A DNA stretch of 37,303 nucleotides. Source: an uncultured Prevotella sp. (lineage in GTDB: Bacteria > Bacteroidota > Bacteroidia > Bacteroidales > Bacteroidaceae). The translations under genes were made by a program, and so were the position numbers. The notes beneath the pieces were generated by a model. The model had not been told where the DNA came from. It did not search any database and saw only the letters and a list, made by a program, of their open reading frames with translations. This document shows positions 1-5,917 of this stretch, in pieces. The stretch is taken from the NCBI RefSeq assembly GCF_900549175.1, contig NZ_URNN01000008.1:1-37303 (forward strand), written 5' to 3'. Each line of letters opens with the position of its first letter. Within the stretch, counting starts at the first letter, position 1.

Positions 1-96
1 GGCACTGTCATAACCTCTGTACTCGAGTTTATGAAGTCCGTCCATCAAGATTGGATAGGCATTACGCATGCCTATATATCCAACAATTCCGCACAT
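1..96 (-). CDS. glmS: Glutamine--fructose-6-phosphate aminotransferase, N-terminal fragment cut by window edge
   Basis: Only the first 32 codons are inside the window; the gene runs leftwards off the edge. The start codon is at 94-96, followed by residues MCGIVGYIG and then LEYRGYDSA. These are the N-terminal nucleophile Cys (position 2 before Met removal) and the conserved YRGYDSA motif of the GlmS glutaminase domain. GlmS makes glucosamine-6-phosphate from fructose-6-phosphate and glutamine, the first step toward UDP-GlcNAc for peptidoglycan and LPS. The rest of the protein cannot be seen. No clear TAnnTTTG promoter lies directly upstream, where a repeat element occupies the leader. Confidence 0.93.
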   Translation of the reverse strand, partial: MCGIVGYIGMRNAYPILMDGLHKLEYRGYDSA

Positions 97-122
97 ATTT
101 TATATATAAGTTATAAAGAGGG

Positions 123-250
123 TATATCAAAATGAAAAGAAAGAGACTTGCAGGGAAAGTTATTGTATTTATCCGTTCGTAACATATTGATATTCAACGG
201 TTATTTTGTGGACAAATACAAAAATATGTCCCTACCATGTAGCCATTTAT
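123..250. repeat. MITE-like inverted-repeat element, copy A (degenerate)
   Basis: This is a diverged copy of the element at 2578-2718, in the opposite orientation. It has a decayed left end (TATATCAAAATG at 123-134), a degenerate inner arm, a centre containing GTAACATATTGATATTCAA, and a better preserved arm ending in ATGTCCCTAC. Its right end stops at GTAGCCATTTA, where the other copies continue into TTGACACA. It lies 6 bp beyond the stop codon of the DUF6169 remnant and forms most of the glmS leader. No coding frame is evident. Confidence 0.75.
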
Positions 251-256
251 CCTTGC

Positions 257-761
257 TTATTCATGCTCTGGTTTTAACATAAACAGATTAACAGTTTGAT
301 TAAACTCTGAGACATAATCAACAAAGCGAGGATTATCTTTTCTTAAAATCATGGCAGCATAATTCTCTACATCTTCTAAATCGCGAATTTTTGCAACCAT
401 ATATAATCCTCATTATCATTGGCATAAGCAAACCATGATTCAAATAAACGGCTTCTCATTGCTTGCATTCTGTCACATGTTTCACAAATATAAAGTAAAG
501 CAACAGAGTTAATCTCAAAAAAATTATCAATTATAGCAATTATAGTATCTCTAACCTTTAAATCCCGTGGAGACCTTTGCTTGTTGACATTATTTATATT
601 AAACATATATGCCTCACCATGTTCCAACAAATCATCAAAGTCAAAACTGACAGCAATATCCACACCATAATCTGTAAAAAAGTAATAGACATTAGGAAAA
701 ACAGGCATAGTCACTTCATAAGGTGAAGTGGCATTGATTTTTTCAGAGACAGTGGCTCCAT
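257..761 (-). pseudogene. DUF6169-family protein, broken by two single-base frameshifts
   Basis: Three adjoining frames together resemble one DUF6169 protein of about 168 residues. The likely ATG at 759-761 lies one base after the upstream gene's stop codon. That frame fails near a six-T run (738-743 on the plus strand). The middle frame (from a GTG at 712-714, or earlier) carries the family core, YYFFTDYGVDIAVSF and LLYICETCD, and fails near a five-T run (388-392), ending at 376. The last frame continues with IRDLEDVENYAAMILRKDNP and stops at 257-259. Adding one base to each run restores a continuous frame of 169 codons. The function of DUF6169 is unknown. Either this is genuine decay, or both breaks are homopolymer undercalls in the assembly. 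Confidence 0.7.
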
Positions 762-762
762 A

Positions 763-930
763 TTACCACACATTAACAAACTTTGGTTCTTCACCAGTAC
801 GTGCAACAAAATCTTGACGGAGTAATTGTTCCAACTCTGCCATACGCTGTTGCTTTCTTGCTTTAGCGGCCATAAAACGCGTCATTGCCGCCTCTCGCTT
901 TTCCTCAAATTCCTTATTATTAATGTCCAT
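763..930 (-). CDS. Small charged hypothetical protein (55 aa)
   Basis: The start at 930 is preferred because AGGA sits six bases upstream on the minus strand. The longer frame that opens at 990 would begin upstream of the probable transcription start. The product is a highly charged, helix-rich protein (EEKREAAMTRFMAAKARKQQ) ending in EEPKFVNVW. Short proteins of this type are found beside DUF6169 genes in Bacteroidales (from memory of the family neighbourhood). The stop codon is one base from the presumed start of the DUF6169 gene, which suggests translational coupling. Function unknown. Confidence 0.6.
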   Translation of the reverse strand: MDINNKEFEEKREAAMTRFMAAKARKQQRMAELEQLLRQDFVARTGEEPKFVNVW

Positions 931-959
931 AAACATTCCTTCAAATATTATATTTGTCC

Positions 960-991
960 CAAAGATAAATATTATTTTCCTTCCAACCAAA
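960..991 (-). promoter_or_regulatory. Bacteroidales-type promoter for the small gene/DUF6169 pair
   Basis: On the minus strand TTTG (988-991), a 20-bp spacer and TATCTTTG (960-967) match the Bacteroidales -33/-7 consensus. Transcription would start near 953, about 23 bases before the chosen start codon at 930. Confidence 0.65.
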
Positions 992-1083
992 ATTTTGACG
1001 AAAAAAAATGCAAGCGTCTGTTAGCACTCAAATTTGGTAACTGTCATACATAATCTTTGGATTTTGGTTCTCAGCAAAGCTTC

Positions 1084-1746
1084 TCACTCAACCATCTCCA
1101 GCAGTTCCAACGGAACTTCGGTCTTGGCACAGCCAAGAAAGTCGATGCCGAGCACTATGCTTGTCTTGCCGTTAGGTTCGCGGAGCACGTTGCCTTCAAG
1201 TCCCTTCAGGCGGCCACCCTTTACGCGTACCCGTGCCCCTAAGCGCAGACGGCGCGGGTCTATGGTGACAGGCATTTCAGCATCACCCACCATACGTTTA
1301 AGATTCAGCATCTGATTCTCCGGGATGTAAGCAAAAGGACAGACACCATATTCATTGTGCCGTCCGGCAGGGTCTTTCATGAAACTTCTGATGAAATCGG
1401 CCTCCTCCTTTATCTTCTTACGCACTGTCTCCGTGCAACGTATGAACAAAAAGGTAGGAATAAGTATTCTGTCCACTTTCTTCCGCCGGCCGTTCCGCCA
1501 TACGTGCAGTTCCGTTTGTGACGGTACGTAGGTGTCGAAATCCAGCGGCATCTGGCTGCCTACAAAAAACTTGTCATACAGTTTCTTGCAACAAGCTTTC
1601 TCCGTATTGTGCATAACAATGGCTATATACCATCGTTTAGGCTCCCAATCACCCGTAATATTTTTGTCTGAAAACACGCCTGCGGCGGCGGCAAGCGACA
1701 TTTCGCTTGTCGGAGAAAAATGGTTTAACGTCTCTGCATTTTCCAT
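1084..1746 (-). CDS. UpxY-family transcription antiterminator (NusG-like)
   Basis: This is a 220-residue NusG-paralogue antiterminator of the type that normally opens capsular-polysaccharide operons in Bacteroides and lets RNA polymerase read through the long operon leader. The NGN domain starts around RWYIAIVMHNTEKACCKKL, and the C-terminal KOW motif is visible in RVRVKGGRLKGLEGNVLRE. The ATG at 1744-1746 is preferred over a TTG three codons upstream. Unusually, no glycosyltransferase or capsule gene follows within the window; downstream on the same strand are only a small gene, the DUF6169 remnant and glmS. It may be an orphan left from a lost locus, or it may act on glmS or beyond the left edge. 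Confidence 0.9.
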   Translation of the reverse strand: MENAETLNHFSPTSEMSLAAAAGVFSDKNITGDWEPKRWYIAIVMHNTEKACCKKLYDKFFVGSQMPLDFDTYVPSQTELHVWRNGRRKKVDRILIPTFLFIRCTETVRKKIKEEADFIRSFMKDPAGRHNEYGVCPFAYIPENQMLNLKRMVGDAEMPVTIDPRRLRLGARVRVKGGRLKGLEGNVLREPNGKTSIVLGIDFLGCAKTEVPLELLEMVE

Positions 1747-1755
1747 TATACTCAA

Positions 1756-1996
1756 CGTTCCTATATATCCATGACATAAAAAGTCATAAATATATACACC
1801 CTTCGAATGGGTGCGTAATACGGCTGCAAAGATACTACATTATTTTTATTTTTTTGTTGTTTTTCTATAAAAACATCTGATTTGTGAAAAAGAATCCACT
1901 CTGCATACCGGTATTTCATACAGACAACACAAGTCAAGATAAAGCAACGAAATTGTTACACGGCCTACGTAACATCGTTATCCGGGCCACGTAACA
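1756..1996. other. AT-rich intergenic stretch upstream of upxY
   Basis: This stretch lies between upxY and the inverted repeat beyond queF. Apart from the upxY leader and promoter element it contains a T-rich run (1841-1865) and the degenerate start of the GTAACA-rich repeat (from about 1954). I see no further gene in it. Confidence 0.5.
1797..1834 (-). promoter_or_regulatory. Promoter -7 element and leader hairpin of the upxY gene
   Basis: TATCTTTG on the minus strand (1827-1834) matches the TAnnTTTG -7 element; no good TTTG -33 partner is visible. The leader that follows holds a small hairpin, CACCC-ATTCGAA-GGGTG (1797-1813), and a second one built on ATGAC/GTCAT near 1770-1790. Such a structured leader is the kind of place where UpxY proteins are thought to load, but this is inference. 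Confidence 0.5.
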
Positions 1997-1997
1997 C

Positions 1998-2062
1998 TGT
2001 TACTTGAGCCTTGTAACACTGTTACTTGAGCCACGTAACAGTGTTACAAGGCTCAAGTAACA
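1998..2062. repeat. Perfect 28-bp inverted repeat built from GTAACACTGTTAC units
   Basis: The left arm 1998-2025 and right arm 2035-2062 are exact reverse complements separated by 9 bp. Each arm contains the near-palindrome GTAACACTGTTAC plus TTGAGCC, and further degenerate units (GTAACATCGTTA, CACGTAACACTG) extend left to about 1954. No T-tract follows, so it is not a standard intrinsic terminator. It lies downstream of queF and upstream of upxY. Confidence 0.85.
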
Positions 2063-2066
2063 AGAC

Positions 2067-2111
2067 AACGCCTGCCCGAGCCTCAGAAAATCTGATGCTC
2101 AAGCAGGCGTT
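2067..2111. terminator. Hairpin overlapping the queF stop codon
   Basis: AACGCCTGC (2067-2075) pairs with GCAGGCGTT (2103-2111). Inside it GAGC pairs with GCTC and TCAGA with TCTGA around an AAA loop. The queF stop codon lies in the inner stem. The T-rich tail (TTTTT) is on the plus strand; on the minus strand, where queF is read, the tail is weak, so it may work mainly as a 3'-end stabiliser. Confidence 0.55.
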
Positions 2112-2550
2112 TTTCTGCCAGTTGCTCGTATTTGGTGCCGGGGCGGCCGTAATTGGCGTACGGATAAATGCTTATTCCGCCGCGGGGCGTGAAGATGCCT
2201 GTCACCTCTATATATTTAGGATTCATCAGCCGTACAAGGTCTTTCATTATGGTGTTTACACAGTCTTCATGAAAGTCACCGTGGTTGCGGAAACTGAACA
2301 GATAGAGCTTCAGGCTCTTGCTCTCCACCATACGCTCACCGGGCAGATACATTATCTTTATCTCGGCAAAATCGGGTTGTCCCGTTATGGGGCACAGCGA
2401 TGTGAACTCAGGACAGTTGAACTGCACCCAATAGTCATTCTCGGGATGTTTGTTTTGGAATGTCTCGAGCACCTCCGGTGCATAGTCCATCGAATATTTG
2501 GTCGTGGACCCGAGGGCCTGCAAACCCTCTTCTTTTCTTGTTTCAATCAT
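2083..2550 (-). CDS. queF: NADPH-dependent 7-cyano-7-deazaguanine (preQ0) reductase
   Basis: QueF reduces preQ0 to preQ1 in the queuosine tRNA modification pathway. The 155-residue length fits the unimodular YkvM-type enzymes. The signature ESKSLKLYLFSFRNHG lies at residues 76-91, the catalytic Cys in SLCPITGQPD at about residue 53, and the conserved Asp at about residue 60. HEDC follows the NADPH-binding motif. The gene is downstream of the queuosine-precursor transporter on the same strand, separated by a MITE-like element. The genes that make preQ0 (queC, queD, queE) are not in the window. Confidence 0.95.
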   Translation of the reverse strand: MIETRKEEGLQALGSTTKYSMDYAPEVLETFQNKHPENDYWVQFNCPEFTSLCPITGQPDFAEIKIMYLPGERMVESKSLKLYLFSFRNHGDFHEDCVNTIMKDLVRLMNPKYIEVTGIFTPRGGISIYPYANYGRPGTKYEQLAEKRLLEHQIF

Positions 2551-2577
2551 TGTATTTTTATATTTTTTTTGAAAGGA

Positions 2578-2718
2578 TGTGTCAAAATGGCTACATGGTG
2601 CTTGGTAGGGACATATTCTTGTATTTGTCCGTCAAACAATTATTGAATATCAATATGTTACGGACGGACAAATACAAGAATATGTCCCTACAATGTGCTT
2701 CCCTTGCATTTTGACACA
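2578..2718. repeat. MITE-like inverted-repeat element, copy B (best preserved)
   Basis: This 141-bp element has 12-bp terminal inverted repeats, TGTGTCAAAATG (2578-2589) and its complement (2707-2718). It also has perfect 27-bp inner inverted repeats (2605-2631 and 2665-2691) around a 33-bp centre that includes TTGAATATCAATATG. It encodes no protein. It sits between the yhhQ-like stop codon, 2 bp away, and queF. No target-site duplication is obvious. Confidence 0.88.
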
Positions 2719-2720
2719 CC

Positions 2721-3404
2721 CTACCTAAAACTGAACACATTATAGTCTATGTTCCTGTCATACGCGTCTTCGCCCTCATAGCGTTTGGTGAAGCGGACAA
2801 CACGGATGGTTATCGGCAGGATAATTATTTCGTAAAGCGTCTTGAGCACCACTTGGGATATTATCAGCGACGGCAGCTCGGTCACGGGCAACACGCCGAG
2901 AAAGGCCAGCGGGAAGAAGAGAAGCGAATCGGCTGTTTCGCCGAACACCGTACTGAGAATGGCACGCACAGAGAAGTTGCGGCCTGCCGACGCCACCTTC
3001 ATGCGGCTCATCACGTAGGCATTGATGAACGACCCTACGAGAAAAGCCGCAAACGAGGCGGCGGCAATGCGCGGGGCAAGTCCGAAAACAGCGTGAAAAC
3101 CCTCATCGCCGTTCCAGTACGGTGCTCCGGGAATGGCATCGGCCACAGCTCCGAAGAGCACGAAAAGGAAGTTCATGGCAAATCCCGTCCATATCAGCAT
3201 CCGTGCACGGCCATAGCCCCACACTTCGCAGACGCAATCGTTGATGATATAAGACACAGGAAATACCAACAAGCCGCCGGTGATGTTCACCGGCCCCAAT
3301 GCTATTTGCTTGGTTTCAAGCACATTTGCCGTAATCAGGCAGACACAGAACAGTATGCCAAATAGCATGAACAGCACACTGACCTGACGGTTGTCATGTT
3401 TCAT
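2721..3404 (-). CDS. yhhQ: Queuosine precursor transporter (YhhQ/VUT family)
   Basis: This 227-residue integral membrane protein has about six hydrophobic segments. It carries hallmarks of the DUF165/YhhQ family: ANVLETKQI near the start, FPVSYIINDCVCEVWGYGRAR, and GETADSLLFFPLAF. The family imports queuosine precursors such as preQ0/preQ1 across the inner membrane. With queF next on the same strand, this pair may support salvage and reduction of preQ0. The final codons, at the edge of the repeat element, are FSFR-stop. Confidence 0.92.
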   Translation of the reverse strand: MKHDNRQVSVLFMLFGILFCVCLITANVLETKQIALGPVNITGGLLVFPVSYIINDCVCEVWGYGRARMLIWTGFAMNFLFVLFGAVADAIPGAPYWNGDEGFHAVFGLAPRIAAASFAAFLVGSFINAYVMSRMKVASAGRNFSVRAILSTVFGETADSLLFFPLAFLGVLPVTELPSLIISQVVLKTLYEIIILPITIRVVRFTKRYEGEDAYDRNIDYNVFSFR

Positions 3405-3523
3405 AATTCTTGTTTTGTTAAAGGAGGTTAGTCAAGCACTCCATTGTCATTGCGCCCTGCCGAAGCCACCTATGCAAAAACAATCATCGCCATAAAGACG
3501 TGGCCACGCGCAGAAAGCGGCTG

Positions 3524-3531
3524 CAAAGTTA
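3524..3531 (-). promoter_or_regulatory. Probable -7 element for yhhQ-queF
   Basis: TAACTTTG on the minus strand matches TAnnTTTG and is followed by GCAGCC, a frequent +1 context in this window. No TTTG lies at the expected -33 distance. A leader of roughly 110 bases to the start codon would result. Confidence 0.45.
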
Positions 3532-3572
3532 CACAAATTTATCGGGATACGCACATAAATACATATCTTTTG

Positions 3573-3604
3573 TTTGGCCATGTCAGCCTTTTGGCGTATA
3601 TTTG
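3573..3604 (+). promoter_or_regulatory. Bacteroidales-type promoter of the nucleotidyltransferase/HEPN pair
   Basis: TTTG (3573-3576), a 20-bp spacer and TATATTTG (3597-3604) match the Bacteroidales consensus. Transcription would begin near 3611, leaving a leader of under 20 bases before the ATG at 3629. Confidence 0.7.
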
Positions 3605-3628
3605 CAGGAGATACAATGTTCTTGACAA

Positions 3629-3943
3629 ATGAGAAACAATACTATAGAACAGATAAGGAGCATGGCCGCCAAAACGTTGCCCGCCGGTTCACGAGCCATC
3701 CTTTATGGTTCGCAAGCACGTGGAGATGCGCATACAGGTTCCGACTGGGACATTTTGATACTGCTGGACAAAGAACGTCTGGAACAGACTGACTATGACA
3801 ATGTGAGCTACCCGTTTGTACTGTTGGGATGCGACATCGGAGAAGAAATCAACCCCATCATGTACACTACAAAAGAATGGGAGAAATACCGCATCACACC
3901 ATTCTATGAAAATGTAAGAAACGACGGAATAAATCTGATATAA
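3629..3943 (+). CDS. MNT-type minimal nucleotidyltransferase (antitoxin-like)
   Basis: This is a 104-residue protein with the Pol-beta-like nucleotidyltransferase motif GSQARGDAHTGSDWD at residues 27-41, including both catalytic Asp residues (39 and 41). Minimal nucleotidyltransferases of this size are usually paired with a HEPN protein. In the MntA/HepT systems the nucleotidyltransferase neutralises the HEPN RNase by adding AMP groups. The HEPN partner follows 20 bp downstream. No strong Shine-Dalgarno sequence precedes the ATG, and the short leader agrees with the promoter seen. Confidence 0.88.
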   Translation: MRNNTIEQIRSMAAKTLPAGSRAILYGSQARGDAHTGSDWDILILLDKERLEQTDYDNVSYPFVLLGCDIGEEINPIMYTTKEWEKYRITPFYENVRNDGINLI

Positions 3944-3963
3944 TATAAATCACAAGAAGAAGT

Positions 3964-4362
3964 ATGAACGTAGAAGACCGCCAAATACTGACAAACCTAT
4001 AAATTGCTAAAGCACACCGTTTTCTCAACCAAGCAGAAGAAATGTGCGCAATAGGACATTGGGATATGGTAGCCAACAGATTTTATTATGCCTGCTTTCA
4101 TGCCGTACAAGGCTTGTTCATTGCCAAAGAAATCTCTGGCCACACACATTCCGGATGCATCACCCAATTCAGCCTACACTTCATAAAGACTGGGCTTATA
4201 GAGAAAACGCAAGGCAGTTTTTTAGCCAGAATGATGCAATTACGGCAAAAAGCAGATTACAACTGCGCTTACGAAATAACAGAAGATGAAGTCAGGGATA
4301 TTGTCAATCAATCACACAAGTTTGTGAAAATGATAGAAGATGTGATTTTTGCAAAACTATAA
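3964..4362 (+). pseudogene. HEPN-domain protein interrupted by an in-frame stop at codon 13
   Basis: From the ATG at 3964 the frame reads 12 codons (MNVEDRQILTNL), meets TAA at 4000-4002, and continues in the same frame (IAKAHRFLNQAEEM...) to 4362. The residues on both sides fit one HEPN protein of about 132 residues. The RNase motif is intact after the stop as NRFYYACFH (R-x6-H). An internal ATG at 4042 would give a 106-residue product with the motif but without the first helix. Either this is a disabled toxin, an internally started short form, or a sequence error. It is the partner of the nucleotidyltransferase upstream. Confidence 0.75.
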
Positions 4363-4394
4363 CAAACAAATATACAATCCACTACAAACAAATC

Positions 4395-4844
4395 ATGAAC
4401 AGAATAAGGAAATATATGTCGGCAGCGGCAATATTAGTAGCGTGCTGGCCGATGGCAGCCGACTCCACCGTAAGCAAGGATGACATCATCAACCTTACGC
4501 AATATATGGCGGCCGTGCGCATCAACGGAAAGACGTTCCCAGTCATGTGGAAAGCCCCGTTCCTGCTCGACATAACGCCGGCCCTGCACAAGGGAGACAA
4601 CACGATAGAGATAGACGTGACCAACCTGTGGCCCAACCGAATGATAGGAGACGAACGTGAGCCTGATGATATAGAATGGTCAGAGCCGTTCCATTATTCA
4701 TACGCACCGGGAAATCCCGTGGCCGGACGCTTCATGAAGTCCATACCCGACTGGCTGCGCAACGGAACGCCGCGTCCGTCGAAGAGTCGCAAGACTGTAG
4801 GCTGCTTCAAGTCATCAGTTAAGGCGTCCATCATCAGACAATAA
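4395..4844 (+). pseudogene. Remnant of a secreted glycoside hydrolase: signal peptide joined to C-terminal domain
   Basis: The 149-residue frame begins with a signal-peptide-like segment (MNRIRKYMSAAAILVAC). At about residue 36 it moves directly into sequence typical of the C-terminal galactose-binding-like domain of large Bacteroidales glycosidases (GH2/GH106-like): AAVRINGKTFPVMWKAPF, IEIDVTNLWPNRMIGDE, and IPDWLRNGTPRPS. The catalytic domains of such enzymes, many hundreds of residues, are missing. The end (FKSSVKASIIRQ) looks like a degraded form of the normal tail. I read it as an internal deletion that fused the two ends. The exact parent family is uncertain. Confidence 0.65.
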
Positions 4845-4846
4845 CA

Positions 4847-4884
4847 AAAACCGGGTTCATGCGAAAGTGCATGAACCCGGTTTT
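4847..4884. terminator. Strong bidirectional intrinsic terminator
   Basis: Perfect 16-bp arms (4847-4862 and 4869-4884), core CCGGGTTCATGC, enclose a 6-base loop. The A-run on the left and T-run on the right provide a U-tract in both directions. It separates the plus-strand glycosidase remnant from the end of the convergent PUL operon. Confidence 0.9.
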
Positions 4885-4982
4885 GGTTATAGACATATAC
4901 AACGCCGGACGTGGTCTTCAGCCTCAACACGCTCTTCGCCGTGCCACCGTGCAGCTGTATCATTCAGAATATCGGAAGAGCC

Positions 4983-5873
4983 TTATTGGGCAACGACCTT
5001 CACGGTCTTACCGCCAAGACGCTTCACGTAAACGTCTCCAGCTTTCACACTGTTAGCCTTTACTCCGCCAAGAGTGAAATACTCAGCGTGAGCATTATCG
5101 TCTGCCGCCTCAACTGAGCCGATGGCAGAAGCTGTAGACTTCTTTATTGAAACAGTCAGCGCATCAACGTCTACAGCAATGTCATATTTACCTGCCTCAT
5201 CAATAGTCCATTTGTTATCATCTCCGCCGAACACCATTTTTCCATCATCGGCAATGTCGCGGACAAAGAATGTCTGGTCAAAACCGGTATGGTTGTTTAT
5301 AGCGAATTTCAGTTCACCTGCGTTCAAATCAACAGTAGCCGTAAACTTGAATGGATTGGCATCATCCTGCGTCATGGCTATACCATCAGAAATAGACCAT
5401 CCACCAGGTGTTGCCCCACCGACAATCCAAATACCAGTATATTTGATGTTTTTTTCCTGATACGCCGCTTTTGTAACGGTTATTATCTCATTTTCCACAT
5501 CACACACTATATCATAGTTTGCAGATTCCTTAACCTTAAACTTATTATCAGCACCATTGTTTACACAGAGCTTGTACTCAACACCAGACTCCATTGCAAT
5601 ATCATTGCTCTCCGGGCAGAGCTCTCCACCCCATCCGGCATAAGTAAGGAACTTGAAGCCGTCGCCTTCATTACTGATATACACCGTAGCCTTATACCGA
5701 CCCGTATTCCCCGCATCAGACAATACGATACTATTGTCTATCGAATAACCACACCAAACGGAGCCGCCCACAATCATCAGACGAGAAACGTCTATAGCAG
5801 CATTTGCCGTCAACACACTTGCTGCAAACACTGCGCAGCAAAAAATTTTTCTTGTAAAACTCTTTAATTCCAT
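4983..5873 (-). CDS. SusF/SusE-like carbohydrate-binding protein (296 aa), last gene of the PUL
   Basis: The ATG at 5871-5873 begins MELKSFTRKIFCCAVFAASVLTANA, a signal peptide ending in a normal rather than lipoprotein cleavage site; a longer upstream frame lacks this logic. Two SusE/F-type beta-sandwich modules follow. The second is clear: WIVGGATPGGWSISDGIAM, FKFTATVDLNAGELKFAINN, WTIDEAGKYDIAVDVDALT. The last 35 residues (EYFTLGGVKAN to KTVKVVAQ) resemble short C-terminal tails common on Prevotella secreted proteins. By homology to SusE/SusF it should bind the polysaccharide outside the cell. It follows the previous gene by 44 bp. Confidence 0.8.
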   Translation of the reverse strand: MELKSFTRKIFCCAVFAASVLTANAAIDVSRLMIVGGSVWCGYSIDNSIVLSDAGNTGRYKATVYISNEGDGFKFLTYAGWGGELCPESNDIAMESGVEYKLCVNNGADNKFKVKESANYDIVCDVENEIITVTKAAYQEKNIKYTGIWIVGGATPGGWSISDGIAMTQDDANPFKFTATVDLNAGELKFAINNHTGFDQTFFVRDIADDGKMVFGGDDNKWTIDEAGKYDIAVDVDALTVSIKKSTASAIGSVEAADDNAHAEYFTLGGVKANSVKAGDVYVKRLGGKTVKVVAQ

Positions 5874-5917
5874 ACTGTTCTTTTTTAAGTTAATATAAAA
5901 AGTATAATTGTTCCTTT

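Noticed and set aside
1954..2062. CRISPR-like array of GTAACA units
   Set aside because: Units are short, overlapping and mirrored with no regular unique spacers, and no cas genes are present.
2026..2646. Plus-strand open frame (206 codons) opposite queF
   Set aside because: It covers queF antisense, an inverted repeat and half of the MITE-like element; no protein similarity is evident.
3405..3520. Possible preQ1 riboswitch in the yhhQ leader
   Set aside because: A GGAG/CTCC pairing followed by an A-rich tail near the start is suggestive, but the stem is only four pairs and the loop does not match the preQ1-I consensus I know. A covariance-model search would decide.
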